From assembly GCA_001931535.1 (NCBI GenBank), contig CP016211.1, forward strand, positions 2,446,501 through 2,510,500: a DNA stretch of 64,000 bases. Reading direction: 5' to 3'. Shown here in pieces: positions 26,546 through 34,542 of the stretch. A program made the position numbers and the translations under genes. Below the pieces are notes generated by a model. That model made no database searches. It had not been told where the DNA came from and saw nothing but the letters and a program-made list of their open reading frames with translations. This DNA comes from Minicystis rosea (GTDB taxonomy: Bacteria; Myxococcota_A; Polyangia; Polyangiales; Polyangiaceae). Position 1 is the first letter of the stretch. Every line of letters begins with the position of its first letter.

Positions 26546-26971
26546 GTGCACATGGCTGGCGAGCTCCTGATCCGAGTCCTCAGATGGGATGCTTTCGAAG
26601 CGCTGACGAAACGTGGACCCGTCATGACCAATGCAGCGAAACTTACCTTCGTGGACCGAGGGCAGTGGTCGTTGGTCGACGAGCATGGCCCTGGGTGGGT
26701 GGTCATCGATGGGTCTGCCTTCTTCGAGGAAGCCCAATGGCTCTACGAGGAGCACCACACGATGCCGGAGCTGTCGTTTACGGACGCGGAGACCGCGACG
26801 TTCGTCGTTCCGCACGACGTCCTCGCGGCGTGGAAGGACAGGATCGACAAGCTACCAGCAGCTGGACGGGTGGCGACGGAGTCCTCCAAGGTCGTTGAGA
26901 ATCTGCGTGACATGATTCGGCAGGTACTTTCGGACCGTCACCTGCGACTCACCCTCGAGAGCTTGCTTTGA
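26546..26971 (+). CDS. hypothetical protein
   Basis: A 141-residue protein from ATG 26546. ATG 26552 and ATG 26624 are alternatives; the last gives 115 residues beginning MTNAAKLTFVDRGQWSLVDE. The middle is beta-like with several Trp and Phe (GWVVIDGSAFFEEAQWLYEE) and the end is helical (VVENLRDMIRQVLSDRHLRL). No family recognised. It ends 40 bp before an attC-like site at 27012 and is less GC-rich than its neighbours, which fits a cassette gene. Bases 26283-26545 show no gene. Confidence 0.6.
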   Translation: MHMAGELLIRVLRWDAFEALTKRGPVMTNAAKLTFVDRGQWSLVDEHGPGWVVIDGSAFFEEAQWLYEEHHTMPELSFTDAETATFVVPHDVLAAWKDRIDKLPAAGRVATESSKVVENLRDMIRQVLSDRHLRLTLESLL

Positions 26972-27011
26972 CGTTCCTCACCACTTCGTTTGCGGGACAC
27001 ATGCAAGGCCT

Positions 27012-27077
27012 GCCCAACTCACGCCCTGAGGCGGACCGCGCTCGCCCTCGCGATCGAGGTGAGGCGCAGCGTCGGGC
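27012..27077 (+). repeat. attC-like site, 66 bp
   Basis: It begins GCCCAAC then TCACGCCCTGAGGCGG like type A, but the inner part differs and it closes with GTGAGGCGCAGC and GTCGGGC at 27071-27077. CTCAC near the start pairs with GTGAG. The terminal box has one change from GTTGGGC. It lies between two plus-strand genes. Confidence 0.5.
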
Positions 27078-27173
27078 GGCAGGGCCCCAAGGCACCGCGA
27101 TGTCGGAGGTCGCCATCATTCACAAGCGACAGCCCTGCTGGTATCATCTGCGATCGCGTGCGGAGCTCGTCGC

Positions 27174-27575
27174 ATGAAAGGATCACAGTTTGCGGACATT
27201 GGCACCGTGGAGCTGACCGTCTGGTACCGCGAGCACTGGGGCCTTTCCGATCCGCTCACGAAGGCTCTGGCAAAGGAAATTGCGCGCCGAGGCGGCCCGG
27301 CCGACGTTGCTCCGGTGCGAGACTGGCTCCACAAACAGGCTGCGGAGCGCGAAGCAAGCGCAGCGGCGCGTGGAGAGCCCATCGGCCCTCAGCCTGGTCA
27401 CACGCAGCGCTGGGTTCGCGTTGTCGACTGCGATTGCGGAGGCAGGACGCGACAGGTGCTGCACGGTTTCACCGACTTCGGGAGACTGTGGAAGGGACAC
27501 GCGTGCATGTGCCGTGGCTGGCAATGCTGCGACTGCGGCAGGATCCTGGACAGGCGATCCGAGTGTTGCCGCTGA
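27174..27575 (+). CDS. cassette-type cysteine-rich hypothetical protein
   Basis: A 133-residue protein starting at ATG 27174. The N-terminal 70 residues are helical with an unusual LTVWYREHWGLSDPLTKALA stretch. The C-terminal 55 residues are very rich in Cys (CDCGG, then CMCRGWQCCDCG, then CC at the end), which suggests one or two zinc-binding modules. It is bounded by attC-like sites at 27012 and 27692. No family recognised. The recurrence of Cys-rich modules in several cassette genes here is notable. Confidence 0.65.
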   Translation: MKGSQFADIGTVELTVWYREHWGLSDPLTKALAKEIARRGGPADVAPVRDWLHKQAAEREASAAARGEPIGPQPGHTQRWVRVVDCDCGGRTRQVLHGFTDFGRLWKGHACMCRGWQCCDCGRILDRRSECCR

Positions 27576-27691
27576 TGGTCGAGCACGCCGGGGGTCCCCG
27601 GCCGAACGACGACAGGCGCTCTGGATCGGGCCTCGGACCGGACCTGTCCGTGGGCGCCGCTGAAACCTCGATTCACCGACGCACGCAAACG

Positions 27692-27786
27692 ACCCAACAC
27701 TCACGCCCTGAGCCGTACCACACCTGGAGGGGGCGTTCACGCGAACGCCGGGGGCGTACGTCGGCGCATGGCCGGTATCGGGCAGG
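27692..27786 (+). repeat. attC-like dispersed repeat (type A)
   Basis: ACCCAAC at 27692, then CACTCACGCCCTGAG, the GCGTTC/GAACGC mini-hairpin, and GCGTACGTCGGCGCATGG leading to GGTATCGGGC. It is the same element as at 17856 and 21378. It separates the genes at 27174 and 27925. The remainder of 27576-27924 shows no gene. Confidence 0.5.
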
Positions 27787-27924
27787 GCCTGGACTCGTGG
27801 GCGGCAGCTCGCAGAGCAGGCCCGAGACCGCACGCGACCGGCGTCGAGGCGCGTTGCGCGCAGACGCGCGCCGAGACCACAAGCGCTGCTTCACTCCTAT
27901 GCTCTGCGCGAGTGAGAACATCTG

Positions 27925-28701
27925 ATGATGACGTCCGCCGCCTCCACCATCCTTCCCAAAGCAGTCGAGTCCCACCTCGTCCCGGTCGTGCAACACATCG
28001 GGATGTCCCCAATGCCGAACCCCGGCCCTGTTCGACCGGGCATCGTGGCATGCACGCTCGGTCGAGCGCTCCGCGACGGCCGAAGCTTCATTTTGCAGAT
28101 CTGGTGTGAAGCGAGCAGCTCTCAGGGGCTCACCTGGCGGCTCGACATTCGTGACGGCGATCTCTGGCACGATCTCCAACTCACGTTCCCCTTCGACCGG
28201 GAAGGCTATCCGCCCGCTCGTCCATCGGGTGGCTCTCACTCCTGCCTCCAAGAGCTCCACCCGCATCGAAGCCCTGCGAATTTCGATCGAGCGGTCCAGT
28301 TTCTGGCGGCGCTCTTCGTGACGCATGCACCAGAGATCAGCGGGCAGGTTCCCGAGCTTCTCACGCCACTCGAGGCTGCCGCCTCGGCGCCCGAGTGGCG
28401 AGCAGCCCTTCGTGCCGGCCCCCATCTGTGGTCTCATCGAGCGGTAACCGGTGACATCGATCCCACCGAGCTTGCCGCGACCATCGTTTTCGTCGGCGCC
28501 AACCTTCTCGTCCTCGACGCCGGAGGCCGGCGCGTGAGCTTCAAATTTCCGGTCCAAGGCATCAGCAAGACCGATGAAGCCCGTGTCTCGGGTTGGTGGA
28601 CGACTCTCGCTGGCACACACGCAGCCACGGTCCTTCGTATCGGAGCTCGAACGTGGCAGTTTGAGCCGTCCGGAAAACTCGTCGCCACGAGCACAGGATG
28701 A
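27925..28701 (+). CDS. cassette-type hypothetical protein
   Basis: A 258-residue protein from ATG 27925. Predicted mixed alpha/beta, with FILQIWCEASSSQGLTWRLD and LDIRDGDLWHDLQLTF near the N-terminus and a beta-rich end (ANLLVLDAGGRRVSFKF, TVLRIGARTWQFEPSGK). No catalytic motif or membrane segment. A long minus-strand frame overlaps it but is Arg/Cys-rich and lacks a start site, so the plus-strand reading is preferred. It is bounded by attC-like sites at 27692 and 28727, and is moderately GC-poor for this window. Confidence 0.65.
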   Translation: MMTSAASTILPKAVESHLVPVVQHIGMSPMPNPGPVRPGIVACTLGRALRDGRSFILQIWCEASSSQGLTWRLDIRDGDLWHDLQLTFPFDREGYPPARPSGGSHSCLQELHPHRSPANFDRAVQFLAALFVTHAPEISGQVPELLTPLEAAASAPEWRAALRAGPHLWSHRAVTGDIDPTELAATIVFVGANLLVLDAGGRRVSFKFPVQGISKTDEARVSGWWTTLAGTHAATVLRIGARTWQFEPSGKLVATSTG

Positions 28702-28726
28702 CCAATGGCAACATCTCCACCTCGCC

Positions 28727-28875
28727 GCCCAACTCACGCCCTGAGACGGACCGCACCGAGAGGGCGCTCACGTAAATGCTGATTGGGTACGTCAGCAAGT
28801 GAGCGCGTCGGGCCGCGTTTGCCGCCCAACTGCGCAATGCAGTGCGCTCCGCGGCTGATTGCGACCACGTTGGGC
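28727..28875 (+). repeat. composite attC-like site (type A then complete type B)
   Basis: Type A starts GCCCAAC at 28727. The complete type B spans 28824-28875: GCCCAAC, stem CGCAAT-G-CAG against CTGATTGCG with one bulged G, and a perfect GTTGGGC at 28869-28875. This is the clearest attC structure in the window. Genes follow one another in the same orientation on both sides. Confidence 0.7.
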
Positions 28876-28977
28876 CGATGCGCCCTCGGTCGATTCAGGC
28901 TCGCGTGCTGCTTGTGTTGCCGGAGGTCACGAGCCGCGCAAATCCAGTGAAGCTCGCAACATGCTACCCTCGACGCC

Positions 28978-29619
28978 ATGAGTCTCCTGTTCGGCATCGA
29001 CATGCTCTTTCCTCGGCCGCGGCTACGGGCCGCCGTGGAGGCGCTGGCACGGCTGGCCGATCGGGACGATTGCACCGGCTGCATCGTCGTCCTCCCCGGC
29101 GAGCAGCCGATCCCCGTCCCGTTCGATGCTTACGCAGAGGACGAGGATGGCCCGCTCGCCAGCTTCGATTGCTCTCGCGCCGATCGATTCCAATGTCTCG
29201 ACGGGAGCCTGTGGCTACCGATTGATGACGACGTTCGCGCCTATCTCAAATACGATCGTCGCGCGGGCCACGCCCCTGCGCTGCGAACCACGCGTGGAGG
29301 GGAGGAGGCATCGATTGGGCGCGTCAGCATTCATATCTATTGTGGAGCACGGCATTCGGTCGTTCATGTCGGAGCCGCGACGTCTTCAATGAGTTACTTG
29401 TTCGAGAGCTCGGGCGCCATTCGAAGAACGTTTCTCGAGCTCGTTCGCGAGACCGGCGGCTTTACTGCGCTGCTCAACCGGGAGGCTGGAGCGCCCGATG
29501 AGCTTCTCGGAGCGCCCGGACAGTACGTGAAACTGCCTCGTTATGACTGGGAAGACCCCATCGGTACCGTCGATCGCTTCGTCGACACCGCGCTCGCGGC
29601 AGAAGCGTCGAGGGCCTGA
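28978..29619 (+). CDS. cassette-type hypothetical protein
   Basis: A 213-residue protein starting at ATG 28978. The N-terminus is helical (PRLRAAVEALARLADRDDC), followed by beta strands (CIVVLPGEQPIPVPFDAY, VSIHIYCGARHSVVHVGA) and an acidic helical end (VDRFVDTALAAEA). A possible fold is an alpha/beta immunity or SMI1-like protein, but no diagnostic motif is visible. It follows the composite site at 28727-28875. The 3' flank (29620-29826) has only a weak candidate site: a GCTGGGC box near 29800. Confidence 0.65.
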   Translation: MSLLFGIDMLFPRPRLRAAVEALARLADRDDCTGCIVVLPGEQPIPVPFDAYAEDEDGPLASFDCSRADRFQCLDGSLWLPIDDDVRAYLKYDRRAGHAPALRTTRGGEEASIGRVSIHIYCGARHSVVHVGAATSSMSYLFESSGAIRRTFLELVRETGGFTALLNREAGAPDELLGAPGQYVKLPRYDWEDPIGTVDRFVDTALAAEASRA

Positions 29620-29826
29620 GTTTTTTTCTGCATTCACATCTCGGTTGGACCGGCGTGGGGCGCCGACTCGATGTGGCTCTACCGAACCCGCGGCTGGAGC
29701 CGACGACCCCCACCACGTGGCTGAACAAAGCCTTGTGACGGAGCGGAACGTCGTGCATCCTGCGACCTCGTCGGGCTTCGCGGCTCACCCACATGTCGCT
29801 GGGCGGATGGATGCAGAAGGCTCTAG

Positions 29827-30270
29827 ATGCTCTATCTCGACCACCCGATGACGCAACACATCTTCGCCGCCGCCCGGGCCGAGGACGCGATCTTGATGGC
29901 TGCCAAGCGCATGACCATCGCTGCCCGGCTGGAGCGCATCCGGATCCGCGACAGTTGTAGCGCCGCGTTTTCGGAATTGCGGCGACTCAACCGTGACCAC
30001 TTTGCCGATCGCCCCGCCATCCCGCCAGCGATCGAAGCACTGGAGCAGTCGCTGTCCGAGCTGGCCGCGCTCGTCGTGGTGGCCGAGGATGGGCCACCGG
30101 CCGAGCTCATCTGTCCGGCGTGCCAGACAACTCTCGAGCGTCGGGGGAAGTATGGGTCTCCTGCTCCCGATCGCCCAACCGACATCTACTGTAGTCCGTG
30201 CATGGAGACCGTCATGCCGCCGCTTCAAGTGCTGCGGTCAGAGAGTGGGTTCGGGACCGATGCCATCTGA
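29827..30270 (+). CDS. cassette-type zinc-ribbon hypothetical protein
   Basis: A 147-residue protein starting at ATG 29827. The first 95 residues are helical and charged (MAAKRMTIAARLERIRIRD, PPAIEALEQSLSELAALV). The C-terminal part has CPAC and CSPC about 26 residues apart, a four-Cys zinc ribbon, then METVMPPLQVL. No family recognised. It ends 33 bp before the attC-like site at 30303. Like several other genes of the array, it pairs helices with a zinc ribbon. Confidence 0.65.
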   Translation: MLYLDHPMTQHIFAAARAEDAILMAAKRMTIAARLERIRIRDSCSAAFSELRRLNRDHFADRPAIPPAIEALEQSLSELAALVVVAEDGPPAELICPACQTTLERRGKYGSPAPDRPTDIYCSPCMETVMPPLQVLRSESGFGTDAI

Positions 30271-30302
30271 GAAGGGAACTGCGCATGCCGAGTGGCTTCC
30301 CC

Positions 30303-30353
30303 GCCCAACAAGCCGCTGGTGCGCGACCGCGGCACACCGGCCGATCGTTGGGC
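30303..30353 (+). repeat. attC-like site, 51 bp
   Basis: A perfect GCCCAAC (30303-30309) and a perfect GTTGGGC (30347-30353) bracket arms GCCG-CTGGTG and CACACCGGCC that pair imperfectly. The AACAAGCC after the first box matches common integron attC openings. The next gene starts 20 bp later. Confidence 0.68.
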
Positions 30354-30372
30354 TGACAAAGTCGAGGTGATC

Positions 30373-30783
30373 GTGCCCCGGTGGATCGAGCTTCACGACT
30401 CCGTCATCCAAGCGGTCGATGCTGAGCCGACCGGCGTCGAAATTCGGCTTCGAGCGTACGTGCATGACTGGACGCTCGTCGCAGGTCGGTGGAGCGGCTC
30501 CGGCTGGGTTCAGCCCGTGGTCGTGCGACTTCGGGGAGCCATGACAGGGCGCACGCCGGCGGTCCCCGTAGGTATTTCCGAGGGGGCGGTCCGGGTGGGC
30601 AGCACGACTCACGACAACTTGATCTCGGTGCCGTTCGCGTCCTCTGAGCGCACCGAGCTGCGATTCGAGCTGGTCGATGCCGACCGCCTCGAGCTCGACG
30701 GCGAGGGTATCGACATCGAGGCGAGCGGCGAGCCCGCATTTGTCGAAAAACGATCTGACGGCATGAGGCCGTTCGCTGACTGA
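30373..30783 (+). CDS. cassette-type conserved-looking hypothetical protein
   Basis: A 136-residue protein. GTG 30373 is chosen because a GAGG ribosome site lies 5 nt before it; GTG 30367 is an alternative. The frame is open further upstream but that part is the attC-like site. The layout IELHDSVIQAVDAEPTGVEI, LRAYVHD, then a W-rich GSGWVQPVVVRLRGAM and ENLI-like DNLISVPF is a beta-sandwich pattern that I recall from uncharacterised bacterial proteins, some in cassette arrays (recollection, not checked). Function unknown, probably cytosolic. Confidence 0.68.
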   Translation: MPRWIELHDSVIQAVDAEPTGVEIRLRAYVHDWTLVAGRWSGSGWVQPVVVRLRGAMTGRTPAVPVGISEGAVRVGSTTHDNLISVPFASSERTELRFELVDADRLELDGEGIDIEASGEPAFVEKRSDGMRPFAD

Positions 30784-30810
30784 CATCGTTGGAGGCCGAC
30801 GGGTGCAATC

Positions 30811-31107
30811 ATGACGGGACGGTTCTGGGTCGTTGGCAGCTTTCATGTTCGCTCGAGGAATCTCTTTGTCCTCGTTGGCAATCTGCTCGAGGGGAAGGCC
30901 GAGCCCGGCAGCACCGTCTGCGTTCGCCTCGGGGGCCTCGGCGTTTCAGTACGAGTGGCCAGCTTGGAGGTGATCGACGTTTCGTACGACGGTGGCCAGC
31001 ATCTCGGCCTTGCGCTCGCCTACGACGATCCAGCAGATCTCGAGCTCTGGAACGCTCTCAGCTTGTCGAACGTGGAGCTCGAGCTTGAAGATGCCATCGA
31101 GACATGA
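30811..31107 (+). CDS. cassette-type small beta-barrel protein
   Basis: A 98-residue all-beta protein starting at ATG 30811. The sequence (VVGSFHVRSRNLFVLVGNLL, PGSTVCVRLGGLGVSVRVAS, QHLGLALAYDDPADLELWNA) resembles the second, OB-like domain of translation GTPases such as EF-Tu, but stands alone. Standalone domains like this often serve as binding modules or antitoxin/immunity proteins, which is inference. Only 27 bp separate it from the preceding gene. A weak attC-like structure (AACGAT with ATCGTT at about 30750-30806) lies across that junction. Confidence 0.6.
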   Translation: MTGRFWVVGSFHVRSRNLFVLVGNLLEGKAEPGSTVCVRLGGLGVSVRVASLEVIDVSYDGGQHLGLALAYDDPADLELWNALSLSNVELELEDAIET

Positions 31108-31114
31108 GTCGCCG

Positions 31115-31186
31115 AACAGGGGCACGCGCCCGGCGTTCCGCAGAGCCTCGCTCCGCGGGTGAGGCCCAAGACGCTCGGCGAGCGGG
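31115..31186 (+). repeat. weak attC-like site
   Basis: GCCGAAC near 31115 and GCTCGGC near 31178 form an approximate pair of terminal boxes, with GCCT-CGC/GCGGGTGAGGC arms inside. It follows a plus-strand gene at the expected distance, but the boxes are degenerate and the structure is not compelling. Confidence 0.3.
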
Positions 31187-31225
31187 CTCGTGCAGAGACA
31201 ACCTGGGGCGCAGCGCGCCGCTGGA

Positions 31226-32158
31226 TCACGTTCGCTGCGGGATCTGGACGTCTCGGCTGGCCGCCCACGAGGCGAACGCGGTGACCACGAAGTCGCGAAA
31301 GGCTGTCACGCGTGCCGGGACGTTCTTTGCCGACGGGTACACGACGTAGAGCGTCGCGCCGCGCGCGTGACAATCGGGCAGCACTCGCACGAGGCGACCG
31401 CTTGCTTCGTCGGCGGCGCAGTTGACGTGAGGGAGCAAGCCTATCCCTCCGCCGGCGACGACCATCGCGCGCACGAACGTGAAGTCGTCGCCTCCGATCC
31501 TCCCGCGCACCGGGACGCTCGCGTCGCCGGCCGCGTTTCGGAACGTCCACGTGCGCGCGAGATCCTTGGCCCGGAAGACCACGAGGTGGTGCGCTTCGAG
31601 GTCACGAAAGCTCGCCGGCGCGCCGTGCCTCTGGAGGTACCTGGGAGACGCGTACAGGCGATGTTCGAGCGTGCCGAGCTTGCACGCGACGAGCGACGAG
31701 TCCGCGAGGTCGATGGTCGCGCGCACGGCCACGTCGAACCCTCCTTCGACGAGGTTTTCGTGCTTGCTGCTCACCGCGAAGTCGAGCTGGACGAGCGGGT
31801 GCCGCTCCGCGAAGGCGACGACGGCGTCCGCCAGGAAGTTGGCGCACAGATCGCCCGCCGCCGTCACGCGCAGGCGGCCCCGAGGCTGTCGCGTCGCGGG
31901 CTCCAAGGCCTGCGCAGCGGCGCGCAGGGTCGAGACGGCGGGGGCGACGGACGCATGGAGATCGCGCCCTTCGCTCGTGGGCCGCACGTTCCGCGTGGTG
32001 CGATGGAGCAACCTCACGCCGGCGCGCGCCTCCAGGCGCTCGATGGCCCTGCTCACCGTCGAGGTCGGCACCCCGAGCGCGCGCGCAGCGCCGGCGAATC
32101 CGCCGTGCTCCACGACGCGAACGAACACGGCGAGATCGTCCAGGTTCAGGTCGGCCAC
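31226..32158 (-). CDS. LysR-family transcriptional regulator
   Basis: A 310-residue protein. GTG 32158 is chosen because the canonical LysR N-terminus (DLNLDDLAVFVRVVEHGGFA) begins there. The helix-turn-helix reads GAARALGVPTSTVSRAIERL, then RLLHRTTRNVRPTSEG, followed by a type 2 periplasmic-binding-like effector domain (RGRLRVTAAGDLCANFLADA). The sequence resembles the CrgA/AphB-like subgroup near oxidoreductases. It was originally divergent from yceI (old start 32266), with a palindrome between them at 32190-32209. An IS now separates it from most of yceI. Confidence 0.88.
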   Translation of the reverse strand: MADLNLDDLAVFVRVVEHGGFAGAARALGVPTSTVSRAIERLEARAGVRLLHRTTRNVRPTSEGRDLHASVAPAVSTLRAAAQALEPATRQPRGRLRVTAAGDLCANFLADAVVAFAERHPLVQLDFAVSSKHENLVEGGFDVAVRATIDLADSSLVACKLGTLEHRLYASPRYLQRHGAPASFRDLEAHHLVVFRAKDLARTWTFRNAAGDASVPVRGRIGGDDFTFVRAMVVAGGGIGLLPHVNCAADEASGRLVRVLPDCHARGATLYVVYPSAKNVPARVTAFRDFVVTAFASWAASRDVQIPQRT

Positions 32159-32189
32159 GGGCCCCAGTCTACCGCGCCCGGCAGCGGCG

Positions 32190-32209
32190 CCGTTGCGCAT
32201 CCGCAACGG
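32190..32209. promoter_or_regulatory. candidate LysR operator
   Basis: CCGTTGCG and CGCAACGG form a perfect 8-bp inverted repeat with a 4-base spacer and contain a T-N11-A core, the general LysR box. It lies 31 bp upstream of the lysR start and about 56 bp upstream of the old yceI start, where a shared operator would be expected. Confidence 0.5.
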
Positions 32210-32265
32210 TGAACTCCGCCCGCGCCCCCTACCGGATGCGCACGGGACCACGCATCTTGCGGCGC

Positions 32266-32305
32266 ATGAACACGACGAACGAAGAGAAGGCCCCCATGCT
32301 CTGGA
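32266..32305 (+). pseudogene. 5' fragment of yceI, cut off by the IS
   Basis: ATG 32266 opens a frame (MNTTNEEKAPMLW) that runs straight to the IS target duplication TGCTCTGGA at 32297-32305. Joined across the IS to 33880, it gives an uninterrupted YceI protein. This is the original start of the gene now beginning at 33870. It lies 107 bp from the divergent lysR start. Confidence 0.7.
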
Positions 32306-33870
32306 CTGCGCATTGGTCTCATCTCCGGGCGAACAAGCGGGGCGCCGTCGACGGTGAAAATGACGGCAAGCGCAGTCCCCCTAAGAGCGGGCGCACTGGT
32401 GGCCATGTTGTCGTACTTGACAACGGTCGCGCTGATGGGCGCGCCGCGGGATGGGCGACAGCAGTGAGGTTCAGCGGTGGGCGGAGGAGCAGGTGGCGTC
32501 GGCGAAGCTCGGCGACGCGCGTCGCGTTCGGCGGGCCGCGTCGATGTTGCGACAAGCCGCCGACCAGCCGGCAGGTCGACTGACGGAGGTCTTCTGCACG
32601 CGCGCGGAGCTGCAAGCGGCGTACGACTTCCTTGAGACCGAAATGGCGCCGAGGGCGCTCACGACGGCGTTCGCAGAGGCGTCGCTCCGCGCGGTGAGCG
32701 ACGCTTCGTTCGTCTATGTGGTCGTCGATGGGACCAGCCTCTCGCTCACGGACGTCTCGAAGACGAAGGACTTCGGCTCGCTCGGCATGCGCTCGCTTCC
32801 GACGCGAGGGTTGAAGGTCATCGACGCTCTCGCGGTGACTGCCGACGGAGCTCCCGTGGGGCTGCTCGACCTCGAGTTCTGGGCGCGCGGGCCGAAGAGC
32901 AAGAAGGGGCGGTACGCGCGTCGACGCGACCTTGAGACCGAGACGGCGCAGTGGGTCGACGTCGTGGCGCGTACGGGCAAGCTGGTGCACCAGAAGGCGC
33001 CCTCGTGCATGCCGTGGTTCCTGATCGACCGCGAGGGCGACAACGCCGAGATTCTGCGCGCCGTTGCGAAACAAGGGCGGTTCACTATCCGCGCGAACCA
33101 GGACCGCCTCGTGGTGCTCGTGGATGGCCGACGGCGCCTGCTGCGCCGGCACATGCGCAAGCAACGCATCGTGGGCAGCTACGACGTCGACATCCCCGCC
33201 GGGCCGACACGAGCCGCCCGGCGCGCCCGGCTCGACGTACGCTACGCGGATGTCGTGCTCGATCTACCCGAGCGTGCAACGCACCACCGCACGACGATGA
33301 ACGTGCGCGTGGTCTGGGCTCACGAGCGTCGCACGCCGCGCGGCGAAGAGCGCCTCGACTGGATGCTCCTGACCAACGCCGAGGTGAACGGCTTCGAGGA
33401 CGCCAAGGGCATCATCCATGGGTACTGCTTCCGGTGGCGGGGGGAAGACTTTCACCGGGCCTGGAAGCGCGGTCATTGCAATGTCGAGGACACGCAGCTG
33501 CACACCAAAGATCGCGTCATCCGCTGGGCTACGATGCTCGCCGCGGTGGCAGCTCGCGCCGAACGCCTCAAGCACCTCGCCCGCACCCAGCCCGACGCTG
33601 CGGCGAGCGTCGCGCTGTCCCCGATGGAGATCGAGGCGCTTCGCGCCGCGAAAACCAAGTACAAGGCGCGCACGGAGACCATCCCGGAGGGCGTGCCGAC
33701 CATCGCCCAGGCCGTCCTCTGGATCGCCGAGCTCGGCGGCTACACTGGCAAGTCCTCCGGCGGGCCGCCGGGCTCCACCACGATCGGACGTGGGTTGAAG
33801 CGGCTGATGATCTGGACCGAGGCGTTCGAACACTCCGAGAAGCTGCGGCGAAAATGAGACCAATGCGCAG
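32306..33870 (+). mobile_element. complete IS4/Tn5-type insertion sequence with 9-bp target duplication
   Basis: Inverted ends CTGCGCATTGGTCTCAT (17 bp, perfect) lie at 32306-32322 and 33854-33870. The 9-bp direct repeat TGCTCTGGA flanks them at 32297-32305 and 33871-33879, as expected for the Tn5/IS50 branch of IS4 (ends starting CTG, 9-bp duplication). Both ends and the transposase are intact, so the insertion is recent. It split yceI about 40 bp after its start codon. Length 1565 bp. Confidence 0.9.
32451..33857 (+). CDS. IS4-family (Tn5-like) transposase
   Basis: A 468-residue transposase starting at ATG 32451. The N-terminal Tn5-type DNA-binding domain is clear (WAEEQVASAKLGDARRVRRA, then AAYDFLETE). 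The catalytic core has Asp in VVVDGTSLSLTD, Asp in PWFLIDREGDN, and Glu near HRAWKRGHCNVEDTQL, which occupies the YREK-motif position of IS4 enzymes. Length is normal for the family. The stop codon lies inside the right inverted repeat. No frameshift, so it may be functional. Confidence 0.9.
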   Translation: MGDSSEVQRWAEEQVASAKLGDARRVRRAASMLRQAADQPAGRLTEVFCTRAELQAAYDFLETEMAPRALTTAFAEASLRAVSDASFVYVVVDGTSLSLTDVSKTKDFGSLGMRSLPTRGLKVIDALAVTADGAPVGLLDLEFWARGPKSKKGRYARRRDLETETAQWVDVVARTGKLVHQKAPSCMPWFLIDREGDNAEILRAVAKQGRFTIRANQDRLVVLVDGRRRLLRRHMRKQRIVGSYDVDIPAGPTRAARRARLDVRYADVVLDLPERATHHRTTMNVRVVWAHERRTPRGEERLDWMLLTNAEVNGFEDAKGIIHGYCFRWRGEDFHRAWKRGHCNVEDTQLHTKDRVIRWATMLAAVAARAERLKHLARTQPDAAASVALSPMEIEALRAAKTKYKARTETIPEGVPTIAQAVLWIAELGGYTGKSSGGPPGSTTIGRGLKRLMIWTEAFEHSEKLRRK

Positions 33871-34403
33871 TGCTCTGGACCGTGGACCCGGTGCACACGA
33901 CCGTGGGTTTCAGCGTCCGCCACCTCATGATCACCAACGTGCGCGGCGTCTTCGAGAAGGTGAATGGAACCGTACGCTACGACTCCGGCCGCCTCGACGC
34001 GGCACAGATCGAGATATCGATTCCGGTCGCTTCGATCCATACCCGCGAGCCCCAGCGCGACGCCCACCTCCGCAGCGCGGACTTCTTCGACGCGGAGACG
34101 CACCCCGAGATGACCTTCCGCTCGACCCGCATCCGCCCCGGCGTGGCGAGCCCGCTCGAGATCACCGGCGAGCTGACCATCCGCGGGACCACGCGCGAGA
34201 TCACCTTGACCGTGAACGAGATCACGGCGGAGCACCGCGATTTCCAGGGCGCACGGCGCATCGGCGCGAGCGCGACCGGGAAGCTCAAAAGGTCCGACTT
34301 CGGAATCACCTTCAACAAGGTCCTGGAGGCGGGCGGTGTCGCGCTGGCTGACGAGGTCGCCGTATCGGTCGATGTGTCGCTCGTCGCCGGCGCACCGAGC
34401 TGA
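33870..34403 (+). CDS. YceI-family lipocalin-like protein, 5' end replaced by IS junction
   Basis: A 177-residue YceI-type beta-barrel, the fold that binds polyisoprenoids. Landmarks are LWTVDPVHTTVGFSVRHLMI, RDAHLRSADFFDAETHPEMT and SDFGITFNKVLEAGG. The GTG used as start (33870-33872) is made of the last base of the IS plus the first bases of the target duplication, so the IS supplied a start codon almost where the first ten residues were lost. No signal peptide is present, as also in the original form. Whether it is expressed depends on the IS end. The original partner was the divergent LysR regulator. Confidence 0.78.
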   Translation: MLWTVDPVHTTVGFSVRHLMITNVRGVFEKVNGTVRYDSGRLDAAQIEISIPVASIHTREPQRDAHLRSADFFDAETHPEMTFRSTRIRPGVASPLEITGELTIRGTTREITLTVNEITAEHRDFQGARRIGASATGKLKRSDFGITFNKVLEAGGVALADEVAVSVDVSLVAGAPS

Positions 34404-34427
34404 GCCTGATGGGCGTATGCCCGATGT

Positions 34428-34505
34428 GCCGCCGAACAAGCCGGAGCTCCCTACCGCGCCGCCGTCGGACGTCGGCGCGTCTGGGGCTCCGTGAGCCATT
34501 GAGAG
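34428..34505 (+). repeat. weak attC-like hairpin
   Basis: GCCGAACAAGCC near 34428 resembles attC openings. Arms GGAGC-T-CC and GGGGCTCC pair with one bulged base, and a perfect CGCGCCG/CGGCGCG hairpin lies inside. The expected closing box (GTTCGGC-like) is not found, so it may be a decayed site. Confidence 0.35.
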
Positions 34506-34542
34506 ACGCTCCTCCTTTCGGCAAGATAGCGCACCGGCCGGC

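Noticed and set aside
27673..28737. Minus-strand gene opposite 27925-28701
   Set aside because: It starts inside the attC-like element and has noncoding composition.
29637..29810. attC between the genes at 28978 and 29827
   Set aside because: GGCTGAAC and GCTGGGC occur, but no stem joins them. Listed only as a note in the gene entry.
30750..30812. attC-like site across the stop of the gene at 30373
   Set aside because: AACGAT/ATCGTT pair, but the outer boxes do not match each other. Too weak for a feature.
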